A stretch of 64,000 bases of DNA from Planococcus sp. APC 4015 (GTDB lineage Bacteria; Actinomycetota; Actinomycetes; Actinomycetales; Microbacteriaceae). Position 1 is the first letter of the stretch. Every line of letters begins with the position of its first letter. The notes beneath the pieces are model-generated. The model searched no databases, had not been told where the DNA came from, and saw only the letters and a program-made list of their open reading frames with translations. Shown piece by piece: positions 23,027-31,256 of the stretch. The position numbers and the translations under genes were made by a program. Where the stretch lies: NCBI GenBank assembly GCA_030407505.1, contig JASDDH010000015.1:27909-91908 (forward strand), given 5' to 3'.

Positions 23027-24520
23027 ATGCCTGAGATCCTCGACCACTGGGTGGGCGGCGCCGCCTGGACAGGGACATCGACCCGCACCGGCGACGTCTT
23101 CAACCCCGCGCTCGGCACGGTGCAGAAGATCGTGCGCCTCGCCTCGGCGGCCGATGTGGCATCCGCCGTCGACGTCGCCTCGCAGGCCTGGCAGACGTGG
23201 CGCGACGCGTCGATCTCGAAGCGCACGGCCGTGATGTTCTCGTTCCGCGAGCTGCTCAACGCCCGCAAGGACGAGCTCGCCGCGATCCTCACCGCCGAGC
23301 ACGGAAAGGTGTTCTCGGACGCGCTGGGCGAGATCGCCCGCGGCATGGAGGTCGTCGAGTTCGCGTGCGGGCTCGGGCACCTCACGAAGGGTGCGTACTC
23401 CGAGAACGTCTCGACCGGCATCGACGTCTATTCGCTGCGTCAGCCGCTGGGCGTGGTGGGCATCATCAGCCCCTTCAACTTCCCCGCGATGGTGCCGCTG
23501 TGGTTCTTCGCGATCGCGATCGCCGCCGGCAACACCGTCATCCTGAAGCCGAGCGAGAAGGACCCGTCCGCGGCGAACTGGCTCGCCGCGCTGATGACCG
23601 AAGCGGGCCTTCCCGACGGCGTCCTCAACGTCGTGCACGGCGACAAGGAGTCCGTCGACGCCCTGCTCGAGCACCCCGATGTGCGGGCGATCTCGTTCGT
23701 CGGCTCGACGCCGATCGCCAAGTACGTCTACGAGACGGCGACGTCGCACGGCAAGCGCGTGCAGGCTCTCGGTGGCGCCAAGAACCACATGCTCGTGCTG
23801 CCGGATGCCGACCTCGACCTCGCCGCCGACGCCGCCGTGAACGCGGGCTTCGGCTCGGCCGGAGAACGCTGCATGGCGATCTCGGTCGTGCTCGCGGTCG
23901 ACGCCGTCGCGGACGTGCTGGTCGGCAAGGTCGCCGAGCGCATGGCGACGCTGCGCACCGGAGACGGCATGCGCGGCTGCGACATGGGCCCTCTCATCAC
24001 CAAGGTGCACCGCGACAAGGTGGCCTCGTACATCGAGGTGGCGGCCGCCGACGGTGCCGACGTCGTGGTCGACGGACGCGGCATCGAGATCGACGGGGAT
24101 CCCAACGGGTTCTGGCTCGGCCCCACTCTGATCGACAAGGTGCCCACCTCGTCGAGCGTGTATCGCGACGAGATCTTCGGGCCGGTGCTGTCGGTCGTGC
24201 GCGTCGAGGGCTACGAAGAAGGGCTCGAGATCATCAACTCGAGCCTGTACGGCAACGGCACGGCCATCTTCACCAACGACGGCGGCGCCGCGCGCCGCTT
24301 CCAGCGCGAGGCGACGGTCGGCATGATCGGCATCAACGTCCCGATCCCCGTTCCGGTGGCCTATCACTCGTTCGGCGGATGGAAGGCGTCGCTGTTCGGT
24401 GACGCCAAGGCGTACGGCCCGCACGGGTTCGACTTCTTCACGGCCGAGAAGGCGGTGACGAGCCGCTGGCTCGACCCGTCGCACGGCGGCCTGAACCTCG
24501 GGTTCCCGCAGCACGACTGA
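23027..24520 (+). CDS. mmsA: CoA-acylating methylmalonate-semialdehyde dehydrogenase
   Basis: 497 residues, the standard MmsA length. Catalytic C282 lies in AGERCMAIS, the motif that separates MmsA from hydrolytic aldehyde dehydrogenases; the NAD-binding FVGSTPIAKYVYE and the proline-rich IGINVPIPVPVAYHSFGGWKAS segment are also typical. It oxidises methylmalonate or malonate semialdehyde to propionyl- or acetyl-CoA with CO2 release. Start at 23027 (MPEIL), because AAAGGAA sits 7 nt upstream; the ATG at 23012 is too close to the preceding gene's site. Last step of the pyrimidine-type pathway; the enzyme is also used in valine and inositol breakdown. Confidence 0.94.
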   Translation: MPEILDHWVGGAAWTGTSTRTGDVFNPALGTVQKIVRLASAADVASAVDVASQAWQTWRDASISKRTAVMFSFRELLNARKDELAAILTAEHGKVFSDALGEIARGMEVVEFACGLGHLTKGAYSENVSTGIDVYSLRQPLGVVGIISPFNFPAMVPLWFFAIAIAAGNTVILKPSEKDPSAANWLAALMTEAGLPDGVLNVVHGDKESVDALLEHPDVRAISFVGSTPIAKYVYETATSHGKRVQALGGAKNHMLVLPDADLDLAADAAVNAGFGSAGERCMAISVVLAVDAVADVLVGKVAERMATLRTGDGMRGCDMGPLITKVHRDKVASYIEVAAADGADVVVDGRGIEIDGDPNGFWLGPTLIDKVPTSSSVYRDEIFGPVLSVVRVEGYEEGLEIINSSLYGNGTAIFTNDGGAARRFQREATVGMIGINVPIPVPVAYHSFGGWKASLFGDAKAYGPHGFDFFTAEKAVTSRWLDPSHGGLNLGFPQHD

Positions 24521-24530
24521 GCGCGTCACA

Positions 24531-25556
24531 TCACCGGGACAGGGGATCCCGCCCAGACCGAGGGGCAGGATCCCCTGCTTCGGCGAGGTCCCTCGGCTCG
24601 GTGACGGGAACGTACACCGTGACCGCCTCGGCGACCGCGGTGCAGCGCAGGGTGAACTCGCTGCCGGGAGGGTCGGCGAGCTCGCCGTCGTGAACGAAGA
24701 CCGTGGAGTGCCCCGGCTCAGGGCGCACCACACACGCGAACTCCGTGACGAGCAGTCGCTCGACGTCTTCCTTCGGGGGCATCAGACCGAGAACCCGCAG
24801 CACCGCAGCCGTCTTGCGGCCGAACGCGAGCGAGGCGATGGCGCGCACCCGCGACCCGCGCGCATGATGGATCCGCACGTCGAGGATCGCCGTGGTGAGT
24901 TCATCACGCTGCATCGTCGCCACGCGATCGGGCTCGTTGCGTCCGATGCCGACGAACACCGACCAGACGCGAGCGCGCCGGCCGTCGACGACGATCGTCA
25001 GCGGCTCGGCGGTCTTCATCGTCCGCCACGCGGCGACGATGCCGCCCAGCCACTTGCCCAGACGGGCTCGATCATGGTCGCGCTTCTCGATGAGCTCGGG
25101 GTAGCTGCCGAGCGAGACCGCGTTGAGCGCCAGGATCTGCTCGTCGCCGTCGGACGACGCCGAGATCGCACTGACGGCGAGCGTGCGCCCGCCTTCGAAC
25201 GCGTCGAGTGCGGCGTCGACGTCGTCGAGGCCCGCGGAGCGCGCGAAGTGATTGAACGTGCCGCCGGGCACGACCAGCAGCGGACGGTCGAAGCGCCGGG
25301 CGAGCCCCGCCATCCGCGAGACGGATCCGTCGCCGCCGTAGACGCCGAGCACCGACGGCGCGGGGCTCGCCTCCATCGCCTGCGTGACGACCTCGGTGAG
25401 ATCCTCGTCTTCGCCGAGCACCCGGACCTCGGCGCCGGGAAGCCGGCGCGCGAACTCCTGCGCCGGGTCGAGCCGGATCACCGACGTTCCCGAGCGGGAG
25501 TTGCGGACGAGCAGCAGGCCACGCCCGGTGGGCTCTTGCGGCGGGGTGTCGGGCAT
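24531..25556 (-). CDS. Diacylglycerol kinase-family lipid kinase
   Basis: 341 residues. DAGK catalytic domain in the N-terminal half: NSRSGTSV near the start, GVYGGDGSVSRMAG for nucleotide binding and VVPGGTFNHFARSAGL, the characteristic PGGT-NHFA motif. The C-terminal beta domain follows (FVGIGRNEPDRV). It phosphorylates a lipid such as diacylglycerol or a sphingoid base with ATP at the membrane. The start is put at ATG 25556 rather than GTG 25559, since TAAGGT lies exactly 6 nt upstream. It is convergent with mmsA, 10 bp apart. Confidence 0.87.
   Translation of the reverse strand: MPDTPPQEPTGRGLLLVRNSRSGTSVIRLDPAQEFARRLPGAEVRVLGEDEDLTEVVTQAMEASPAPSVLGVYGGDGSVSRMAGLARRFDRPLLVVPGGTFNHFARSAGLDDVDAALDAFEGGRTLAVSAISASSDGDEQILALNAVSLGSYPELIEKRDHDRARLGKWLGGIVAAWRTMKTAEPLTIVVDGRRARVWSVFVGIGRNEPDRVATMQRDELTTAILDVRIHHARGSRVRAIASLAFGRKTAAVLRVLGLMPPKEDVERLLVTEFACVVRPEPGHSTVFVHDGELADPPGSEFTLRCTAVAEAVTVYVPVTEPRDLAEAGDPAPRSGRDPLSR
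24540..24577. terminator. Hairpin terminating mmsA inside the lipid-kinase 3' end
   Basis: Arms CAGGGGATCC (24540-24549) and GGATCCCCTG (24568-24577), loop 18 nt, starting 20 bases after the mmsA stop and lying within the last codons of the convergent kinase gene. Confidence 0.6.
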
Positions 25557-25562
25557 CACACG

Positions 25563-25568
25563 ACCTTA
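25563..25568 (-). promoter_or_regulatory. Leaderless-type -10 (TAAGGT) of lipid-kinase gene
   Basis: Minus-strand TAAGGT with a 6-nt spacer (CGTGTG) to ATG 25556 and no ribosome site. Confidence 0.6.
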
Positions 25569-25588
25569 GTCCCGTCGTCGGCCGCCGA

Positions 25589-26056
25589 TCAGTCCAAGGC
25601 GACGGGGCGGTTCTCGAAGAACGTCTGGAGCACGACGGTCGTGCGGGTGTTGACGGATGCCGCCTGCCGGATGTCTCGGATGAGCCGCTCGAGCGCACGC
25701 GGGGTCGCGACCCGCACGAAGAGCATGTAGGCCGCGGCACCCGCGACGGAGTGGCACGCCTCGATCTCGACCAGGTGCTCCAGGAGTTCGGGCGCGTTGT
25801 CGGGCTGCGCAGGGTCGAGAGGGGTGATCTCGACGAAGGCCGACAGCGGCTTGCCGACCGCCTCGGCGTCGACGAGCGCGCGGTAGCCGGCGATGACACC
25901 GCGCTGCTCCAGTCGTCGCAGCCGGGCCTGCACCGCCGACGTGCCGAGCCCGACGGACTGGGAGATCTCGGCGAGCGTCGCACGCGCGTCGAGCGAGACG
26001 GCGCGGACGATCTGCGCGTCGATGTCGTCGTCTATGCGGATGCGGGGATCATTCAT
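25589..26056 (-). CDS. Lrp/AsnC family transcriptional regulator
   Basis: 155 residues. N-terminal winged helix at about 9-60 (DDIDAQIVRAV, TLAEISQSVGLGTSAVQARLRRLEQRGVIAGYRA) and a RAM/AsnC ligand domain (ACHSVAGAAAYMLFVRVATPRALERLI). Members sense amino acids as octamers. Divergent from the DUF6421 gene, with the 15-bp palindrome CCGGAAA-C-TTTCCGG at 26074-26088 just upstream of its own -10. This suggests autoregulation and control of the DUF6421 cluster, which includes threonine aldolase. TAGTCT lies 6 nt before the ATG. Confidence 0.9.
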   Translation of the reverse strand: MNDPRIRIDDDIDAQIVRAVSLDARATLAEISQSVGLGTSAVQARLRRLEQRGVIAGYRALVDAEAVGKPLSAFVEITPLDPAQPDNAPELLEHLVEIEACHSVAGAAAYMLFVRVATPRALERLIRDIRQAASVNTRTTVVLQTFFENRPVALD

Positions 26057-26062
26057 GAGCGA

Positions 26063-26068
26063 AGACTA
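26063..26068 (-). promoter_or_regulatory. Leaderless-type -10 (TAGTCT) of lrp-like gene
   Basis: Minus-strand TAGTCT, 6 nt before ATG 26056. The palindrome 26074-26088 occupies the spacer between the -10 and the -35 region. Confidence 0.6.
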
Positions 26069-26073
26069 GCGCT

Positions 26074-26088
26074 CCGGAAACTTTCCGG
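26074..26088. promoter_or_regulatory. Palindromic operator between lrp-like and DUF6421 genes
   Basis: CCGGAAA-C-TTTCCGG, perfect 7-bp arms. Position between two divergent promoters fits an Lrp/AsnC binding site. Confidence 0.6.
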
Positions 26089-26095
26089 CCTGAGG

Positions 26096-26125
26096 TTCGA
26101 TCGGGCGTAGGGATTCCGTTAGAAT
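26096..26125 (+). promoter_or_regulatory. Promoter of the DUF6421 gene
   Basis: TTCGAT (26096-26101), an 18-bp spacer and TAGAAT (26120-26125), followed by a short leader and GGAGG before ATG 26160. Confidence 0.5.
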
Positions 26126-26159
26126 CGGCGTCATCGCTCTCGCAACCTCGGAGGTCTCC

Positions 26160-27653
26160 ATGTCAATGACCCAGCACTCTCGTGCCGGTGATGTCGCCGT
26201 CGGCCGTGAGGACGCTTCGACGAGCTCAGCGACCGCAGCGGGCTCGGCGGCCGGAGCGGGCTCGGCGATGGCCGTGGAGCACACCGCATCGTGGCGCTCG
26301 CTTAAGGCCGCCGCCGTCGCCCTGCAGGGCATCCAGATCAAGGACGGCTCGATCCCCGAGCCGACTGCCCACGACGCCGCACGCGCGCATGTCGCGACGA
26401 TCGTCGCGGCGATCCACGACCTCGCGCCGTCGTTCCCGCACGACGCCGACTACCTGCGGGCGAGCGTCCGCGACTTCGAGCGCTGGGCCGACGGCGGTTT
26501 CGGCGTGCCCGACTTCTACGACTCGCTCGTCGCGTTCCAACCGCAGCAGCACCGCGTCGACGGCATCCGTCACCTCGTCGTCTTCCCCATGTACACCCAG
26601 AACGGCTCGCAGAACCGGTTCGTCGAGGCGCTGATCGTGCAGGCGATCTGGCCCGAGTTCATCGCGCAGCTCGAGGCAGGCGACTACGGCAACAAGCTCT
26701 TCGTCTCGCTGCGCCTCATCGACTTCACGCCCGGCTACGACACGAACTCGGCGGTGCTCTTCCCCGAGACGGTCGCGATGCGCGAGATCCCGACGTTCAC
26801 GTGGGGCGCGATCTTCCAGGACCGCGAGGCGGCGCGCTACCGCCGCGTGACGCGCGCGGCATCCGCCATCACCAAGCTCGACCTGCCCGATGACGCGGCC
26901 CGCCTGCTCGATGACCAGCAGCTCGCCGAGAAGACCTTCGTGATGTGGGACATCATCCACGACCGCACCCACATGCGCGGAGACCTGCCGTTCGACCCGT
27001 TCATGATCAAGCAGCGGATGCCGTACTTCCTGTACTCGCTCGAAGAGCTGCGCTGCGACCTGACGGCCTTCCGCGAGTCAGTCGCGATCACGGCGCGGTT
27101 GCGGGCCCGGGCGGAAGCGCACGCGGCCGGTGAGCCCGTCGAACCGCTCGACGCGATCGAGGCCGAGACGCTCGAGCACGCGGTGCTCGTGCAGTACGCG
27201 GTGATCTTCGACCGCATCTTCCGCTTCTCGATCACCGGCTCACGCGTGCGCAACTACGACGGCCTCGGCGGGCAGCTGCTGTTCGCGTGGCTGCACCAGC
27301 GTGGCGTGCTGCACTGGACCGACACCGCGCTCGCTTTCGACTGGGATGCCGTGCCCGCGGCCGTCGTCGCCCTCAGCGACGCCATCGACGAGCTCTACTG
27401 GCGCTCGATCGACCGGCCCAAGACGGCGCACTGGCTCGCCGCCTACGATCTCGTGCGCGCCACCCTCACGCCGAACCCCGCATCACGGTGGGCGCGGGGT
27501 CTTCCCGACGAGATCCTCGGCGGGCCGCCGAAGGGCTACACCGATGCGGTGCTGGACGACGAGTTCCCGCTGTCGATGTTCTTCGAGGCGCTCGACAAGA
27601 AGATGAAGCCGGTCATCGAGTCGACGGTCGGCATCCGCGGCGACGATGACTGA
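26160..27653 (+). CDS. DUF6421-like conserved actinobacterial protein
   Basis: 497 residues. I recognise it as a large conserved actinobacterial protein, probably DUF6421; no enzyme activity is known to me. The first 35 residues are low-complexity Ala/Ser/Gly, partly encoded by an in-frame dispersed repeat at 26213-26234, so the conserved protein probably begins near HTASWRSLKAAAVALQ. A striking motif in the middle, MWDIIHDRTHMRGDLPFDPF, contains two histidines and acidic residues that could bind a metal. The rest is helical with no signal or TM segment. GGAGG lies about 6 nt upstream of the ATG. It overlaps the start of the collapsed SDR gene (ATGA-type), so the two were once coupled. Confidence 0.75.
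   Translation: MSMTQHSRAGDVAVGREDASTSSATAAGSAAGAGSAMAVEHTASWRSLKAAAVALQGIQIKDGSIPEPTAHDAARAHVATIVAAIHDLAPSFPHDADYLRASVRDFERWADGGFGVPDFYDSLVAFQPQQHRVDGIRHLVVFPMYTQNGSQNRFVEALIVQAIWPEFIAQLEAGDYGNKLFVSLRLIDFTPGYDTNSAVLFPETVAMREIPTFTWGAIFQDREAARYRRVTRAASAITKLDLPDDAARLLDDQQLAEKTFVMWDIIHDRTHMRGDLPFDPFMIKQRMPYFLYSLEELRCDLTAFRESVAITARLRARAEAHAAGEPVEPLDAIEAETLEHAVLVQYAVIFDRIFRFSITGSRVRNYDGLGGQLLFAWLHQRGVLHWTDTALAFDWDAVPAAVVALSDAIDELYWRSIDRPKTAHWLAAYDLVRATLTPNPASRWARGLPDEILGGPPKGYTDAVLDDEFPLSMFFEALDKKMKPVIESTVGIRGDDD
26213..26234. repeat. Dispersed repeat inside the DUF6421 N-terminus
   Basis: Core CTTCGACGAGCTCAGCGACC, one member of the CTTCGACAAGCTCAG family. In frame it encodes part of an Ala/Ser/Thr stretch ahead of the conserved domain. 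Confidence 0.75.
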
Positions 27654-28211
27654 CGGCGCGCTCGCCGTCGTCGAGACCGCATCTCCTCGCCGAGACCGCA
27701 CGTCGATCGCGGCGGTGACATGCGGTCTCGGCGACGACCCGCGTACTCGGCGGTGTCGGCGCTCGCGGAGCGGGTACCGGCCGTCGACGGCATCCTGCAC
27801 CTCGTGGGCGGATGGCGCGGAGGCGGAGGCCTGGCTGGACAGTCCGACGAGGACTACCGCGCCCTCGAGGGGTCGTTCACGGCGCTCCGGCACGTGTCGC
27901 GCGCCTTCGACGCCGATCTGCGGGCGTCGAGCGCCGGCCGGTTGGCGATCGTGTCGTCGACAGCGGTCGCCAGACCGCTCGCGGGCGGCGCGAACTACGC
28001 GGCGGTGAAGGCGGCGAGCGAGGCATGGACGCGTGCGGTCGCGCAGGGCTTCGCGAAGGCCGCCCGGGATGCCGGCGAGCCGCTGACGGCGGCATCCGTC
28101 GTCTTCCGCGTGAAGAGCCTCGACGGCCGCGAACAGGAGCTCGCAGACGCCTACGTCGCACTGTGGGACTCCCCCGCGTCCGGCGTCAACGACCGGATCA
28201 TCGACCTCTAG
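27646..28211 (+). pseudogene. Short-chain dehydrogenase remnant, internal deletion and frame change
   Basis: The reading frame opens at ATG 27646, overlapping the DUF6421 stop, as MTDGALAVVETA and then breaks. The recognisable SDR part resumes in another frame from about 27735: YSAVSALAERVPAVDGILHLVGGW, SSTAV and the active-site-like NYAAVKAASEAW (Tyr-x-x-x-Lys), ending in FRVKSLDG. The whole Rossmann start (TGxxxGxG and strands 1-4, roughly 50-60 residues) is missing and replaced by a 48-bp inverted repeat at 27687-27734. The C-terminal two thirds could still be translated from an internal start at 27720, but without cofactor-binding motifs it should be inactive. Confidence 0.75.
27687..27734. 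repeat. Inverted repeat at the SDR deletion junction
   Basis: Arms TCGCCGAGACCGCA (27687-27700) and TGCGGTCTCGGCGA (27721-27734), loop 20 nt. A third partial copy of the arm (CGAGACCGCA) lies at 27672-27681. It sits exactly where the SDR coding sequence is broken. Confidence 0.8.
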
Positions 28212-28222
28212 GCTGGACACCC

Positions 28223-29287
28223 GTGACCACCCTGCATGACACCACCGTCCGCGGCTTCGCCTCGGACAACTACTCCGGCATCCACCCCGAGGTGCTCGCG
28301 GCGATCGCCGCCGCCAACGACGGGCATCAGGTCGCCTACGGCGACGACGCGTACACGGAGCGCCTGCAGTCCGTGATGGCGGACCACTTCGGCGACGGTG
28401 TCGAGGCGTATCCGGTCTTCAACGGCACCGGCGCCAACGTCGTCGGACTGCAGTCGATGATCCCCCGCTGGGGTGCCGTCATCACCGCCACGACCGCCCA
28501 CATCAATGTCGACGAAGGCGGGGCGCCCGAGCGGGTCGCGGGCATCAAGCTGCTGACGGTTCCCACCCACGACGGCAAGCTCACCCCCGACCTCATCGAC
28601 CGCGAGGCGTGGGGCTGGGGCGACGAGCACCGCGCGCAGCCGCTCGTCGTGTCGATCACGCAGTCCACCGAGCTCGGAACGCTCTACACCGCCGATGAGA
28701 TCCGTGCCATCGCCGACCACGCGCACGGCCTCGGCATGCGGGTGCACCTCGACGGCGCGCGCATCTCGAACGCGGCCGCCGCCCTCGGCGTCCCGCTGCG
28801 GGCATTCACCCGCGACGCCGGGGTCGACGTGCTGAGCTTCGGCGGCACGAAGAACGGCGCGATGCTCGGCGAGGCGGTCGTGGTGCTCGAGCCCGCGGCA
28901 TCCACGGGTCTGAAATTCCTGCGCAAGCTCGACATGCAGCTCTCGTCGAAGATGCGCTTCGTGTCGGCGCAGCTGATCGCGCTGCTCGAGGGCGATCTGT
29001 GGCTGCGCAACGCGTCTCACTCGAATGCGATGGCCCGGCGCCTGCGCGCGGGGGTCGAAGCCGGCCTCGCCGACGGATCGATCCGCGGCGTGGAGTTCAC
29101 ACAGCCGACCCAGGCGAACGGGGTCTTCGCGACGCTGCCCGACGGTGTCGCCGACCGGCTGCGCGCGTCTTTCCGCTTCTACGACTGGGACGCCGCGAAG
29201 AACGAGGTGCGGTGGATGTGCTCGTTCGACACGTCCGAGAACGACATCGACGCGTTCGTCCAGGCGATCGCGCGCGAGACGGCCTGA
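28223..29287 (+). CDS. ltaE: Low-specificity threonine aldolase family (beta-eliminating lyase)
   Basis: 354 residues from GTG 28223. PLP lysine K210 lies in LSFGGTKNGAM, the threonine-aldolase form of the motif. GFASDNYSGIHPEVLAAI near the start, VFNGTGANVVGLQSM and VHLDGARISNAAAALG are family blocks. It cleaves L-threonine or L-allo-threonine to glycine and acetaldehyde. TAGGCT lies 8 nt before the GTG. Follows the broken SDR gene; in an intact cluster an SDR could oxidise a hydroxy-amino acid or its aldehyde product, which is only an inference. Confidence 0.88.
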   Translation: MTTLHDTTVRGFASDNYSGIHPEVLAAIAAANDGHQVAYGDDAYTERLQSVMADHFGDGVEAYPVFNGTGANVVGLQSMIPRWGAVITATTAHINVDEGGAPERVAGIKLLTVPTHDGKLTPDLIDREAWGWGDEHRAQPLVVSITQSTELGTLYTADEIRAIADHAHGLGMRVHLDGARISNAAAALGVPLRAFTRDAGVDVLSFGGTKNGAMLGEAVVVLEPAASTGLKFLRKLDMQLSSKMRFVSAQLIALLEGDLWLRNASHSNAMARRLRAGVEAGLADGSIRGVEFTQPTQANGVFATLPDGVADRLRASFRFYDWDAAKNEVRWMCSFDTSENDIDAFVQAIARETA

Positions 29288-29305
29288 CCGCGGTCGGTCT
29301 CGGGG

Positions 29306-29893
29306 TCAGCGCAGGGCGCCGACGCTTGCGAGCGCGAGCCGGATGAGCGTTCCCCGGCCGCCCTCCATCTCGGCCGCCAGCGCATCGGACGACGCCTCTT
29401 CGGGCGTGAGCCACGTGACTTCGAGGGCGTCCTGGCGTGGTTCGCAGGTGCCGCTGACGGGCACGATGAACGCGAGCGAGACGGCATGCTGCCGGTCGTC
29501 GTGGAACGCGCTGACTCCGGGGAGCGGGAAGTACTCCGCCACGGTGAACGGCGCGGCCTGCGGCAGCAGCGTCGGGAACGCCATGGGGCCGAGGTCGTTC
29601 TCGAGGTGCCGGAACAGCGCGTCGCGCACGGTCTCGCCGTAGCGCACGCGACCCGAGACGATCGTGCGGGTCATCTCGCCCAGCGGCGTCGCGCGCAGCA
29701 GGATGCCGACCTGCACGACCTGACCCATGCCGTCCAGTCGCACGGGGATGCCCTCGACGTAGAGCATCGGCAGGCGGCGGCGCGATTCGGCGAGCTCGAC
29801 GTCGCTGAGCCACGCCGGGTTCGACACGTTCCCCTGGGGCGGACCGTACGGTTCGTCGCCGGCCGGCTCGGGATCGGGGGTGCGTACGGACAT
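29306..29893 (-). CDS. NUDIX-fold protein, DUF4916-like
   Basis: 195 residues from ATG 29893. The central part reads as a NUDIX fold (GQVVQVGILLRATPLGEMTRTIVSGRV, then a glutamate-containing helix region RYGETVRDALFRHLENDLG), but the canonical GX5EX7REUXEEXGU box is degenerate: the REUXEE glutamates are absent. This matches the DUF4916 group of NUDIX-like proteins. Catalysis is therefore uncertain. The protein is preceded by TATACA 6 nt before the ATG, a weak version of the leaderless pattern. It is divergent from the esterase and convergent with threonine aldolase. Confidence 0.7.
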   Translation of the reverse strand: MSVRTPDPEPAGDEPYGPPQGNVSNPAWLSDVELAESRRRLPMLYVEGIPVRLDGMGQVVQVGILLRATPLGEMTRTIVSGRVRYGETVRDALFRHLENDLGPMAFPTLLPQAAPFTVAEYFPLPGVSAFHDDRQHAVSLAFIVPVSGTCEPRQDALEVTWLTPEEASSDALAAEMEGGRGTLIRLALASVGALR

Positions 29894-29934
29894 GAGTCCT
29901 GTATACCCCACGCCCGCCTGCGAGGATGGAGCGC

Positions 29935-30597
29935 ATGGCTGAGTTCTCCGGACCCGAGACGCCTGCGCTGGACCCGACGGTCGTGCAGTGGTCGGCTGCC
30001 CCCGCCGACCGCGCGGGGCGTCCGCTGCTGGTGCTGCTGCACGGCTACGGCGCCGACGAGCACGATCTGTTCTCGCTCGCGCGTCTGCTGCCCGAACGAT
30101 ACGTCGTCGCCGCCGTGCGGGCACCGCTGTCTCCGCCGTGGCCGTCGCCCGGGTTCTCGTGGTACCCGATCGAGGGTCTCGACGACCGCGACCCGCGGCG
30201 CGTGACCGAGGCGGCATCCCGTGTGAACGAATGGCTGGATGCCGCGTCCGACCTCGAACCCGTCGGACTGCTCGGCTTCTCGCAGGGCGCGGCCGTCGCC
30301 CTGCAGGCCCTGCGCCTGCAGCCCCAGCGGCACTCCTTCGTCGTCGCACTCAGCGGCTATGTCACTCCGGGCGACCTCCCGCGCGACGGCGAACTCGCCG
30401 AGCTGCAACGGCCCGTCTTCTGGGGCCGGGGCACGCACGACGACGTCATCCCGGAGTACCTCGTGGACCACACGACGCAGTGGCTGCCGACGCACGCCGA
30501 CCTCAGCGGGCGGGTCTACACCGGCCTCGGCCACAGCGTCTCCGAAGCGGAGATCACCGACATCCGGGTCTTCCTCGAGAAGCAGCTCGACGCATGA
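29935..30597 (+). CDS. Carboxylesterase/phospholipase-type alpha/beta hydrolase
   Basis: 220 residues, the size of the YpfH/EstB group. Oxyanion segment LVLLHGYGADEHDLF, nucleophile elbow GLLGFSQGAAVAL (Ser in GFSQG), acid in GRGTHDDVIP and histidine in GLGHSVSEAEI complete the triad. Hydrolyses small acyl esters or lysophospholipids; substrate unknown. Start at ATG 29935; GAGGAT lies 7 nt upstream. Its stop overlaps the start of the truncated racemase gene (ATGA), and that gene overlaps the next, so the three proteins are translationally coupled. Confidence 0.87.
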   Translation: MAEFSGPETPALDPTVVQWSAAPADRAGRPLLVLLHGYGADEHDLFSLARLLPERYVVAAVRAPLSPPWPSPGFSWYPIEGLDDRDPRRVTEAASRVNEWLDAASDLEPVGLLGFSQGAAVALQALRLQPQRHSFVVALSGYVTPGDLPRDGELAELQRPVFWGRGTHDDVIPEYLVDHTTQWLPTHADLSGRVYTGLGHSVSEAEITDIRVFLEKQLDA

Positions 30598-31256
30598 CGG
30601 CGCTCCGCGCGGACCTCGACCTCGCGGCGCTGACCGCCAACGCGACGGATGCCGGCGACGTCGCCGACCTGCGACGTGACGCCTGGGGTCACGGCATCGA
30701 CGCCGTCGCGCGGGCGCTGGCCCGCGCCGGCGTGCGTGCCGCCCGGGTCGACCCGGGCGATCGCGCCGCTGTCACCGCCGCGGGGCTCACCGCCATCGAT
30801 GCCGAACCCACGATCGACGGTCGTCTGCTGTTCGGACTCCCCCACGCGCCCGTGATGCGCGTCTCGACGCGCGTGCTGGCCGTCAAGCGACTCCTCGCGG
30901 GTGAGGGGGTCTCGTACGGCTACACGCACCGCGCTCCGGTCGACACGCGCATCGCGCTCATCGGCGGCGGCTACGGTCAGGGCGTGGTCCGCTCGCTCGG
31001 CAACAGCATCCGCGTCGAGATCGGCGGGGCGCTGCATCCCGTCGTCGGTCGCGTCGCGATGGACGTGTGCGTCGTCGACGTCTCGGACGCCCCGGTCGCC
31101 GTCGGCGACGAGGTCGTCCACTTCGGCGGCGACGGTCCCGCGCGCGGCTCGCTCGCGACGTGGGAGGCGGCGTCGGGTCTCTCGGCCACCGAGCTCGTGT
31201 GCGCCGTCGGGCTGCGCGCGTCGGGGCTGCGCGCCCAGGGGGCGGATGCCGCATGA
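30594..31256 (+). CDS. Racemase half A: alanine-racemase C-terminal domain, barrel reduced
   Basis: 220 residues. The N-terminal 85 residues keep only the start of an alanine-racemase barrel (ADLDLAALTAN, then RDAWGHG, where VVKADAYGHG is expected), and the PLP lysine is replaced by Arg27. The chain then jumps to a full C-terminal beta domain: MRVSTRVLAVKRLL, the catalytic tyrosine Y108 in GEGVSYGYTH, IALIGGGYGQG and GRVAMDVCVVDVSD with the Met-Asp that normally shapes the partner active site. It cannot form its own PLP site. It is coupled by ATGA overlap to the next gene, which has the lysine but lacks the tyrosine. I infer a heterodimer; a decayed duplicate is the alternative. Confidence 0.8.
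   Translation: MTALRADLDLAALTANATDAGDVADLRRDAWGHGIDAVARALARAGVRAARVDPGDRAAVTAAGLTAIDAEPTIDGRLLFGLPHAPVMRVSTRVLAVKRLLAGEGVSYGYTHRAPVDTRIALIGGGYGQGVVRSLGNSIRVEIGGALHPVVGRVAMDVCVVDVSDAPVAVGDEVVHFGGDGPARGSLATWEAASGLSATELVCAVGLRASGLRAQGADAA

Noticed and set aside
27127..27147. Possible further dispersed repeat (GGTGAGCCCGTCGAACC)
   Set aside because: Too many differences from the core and no insertion visible in the protein; could be chance.
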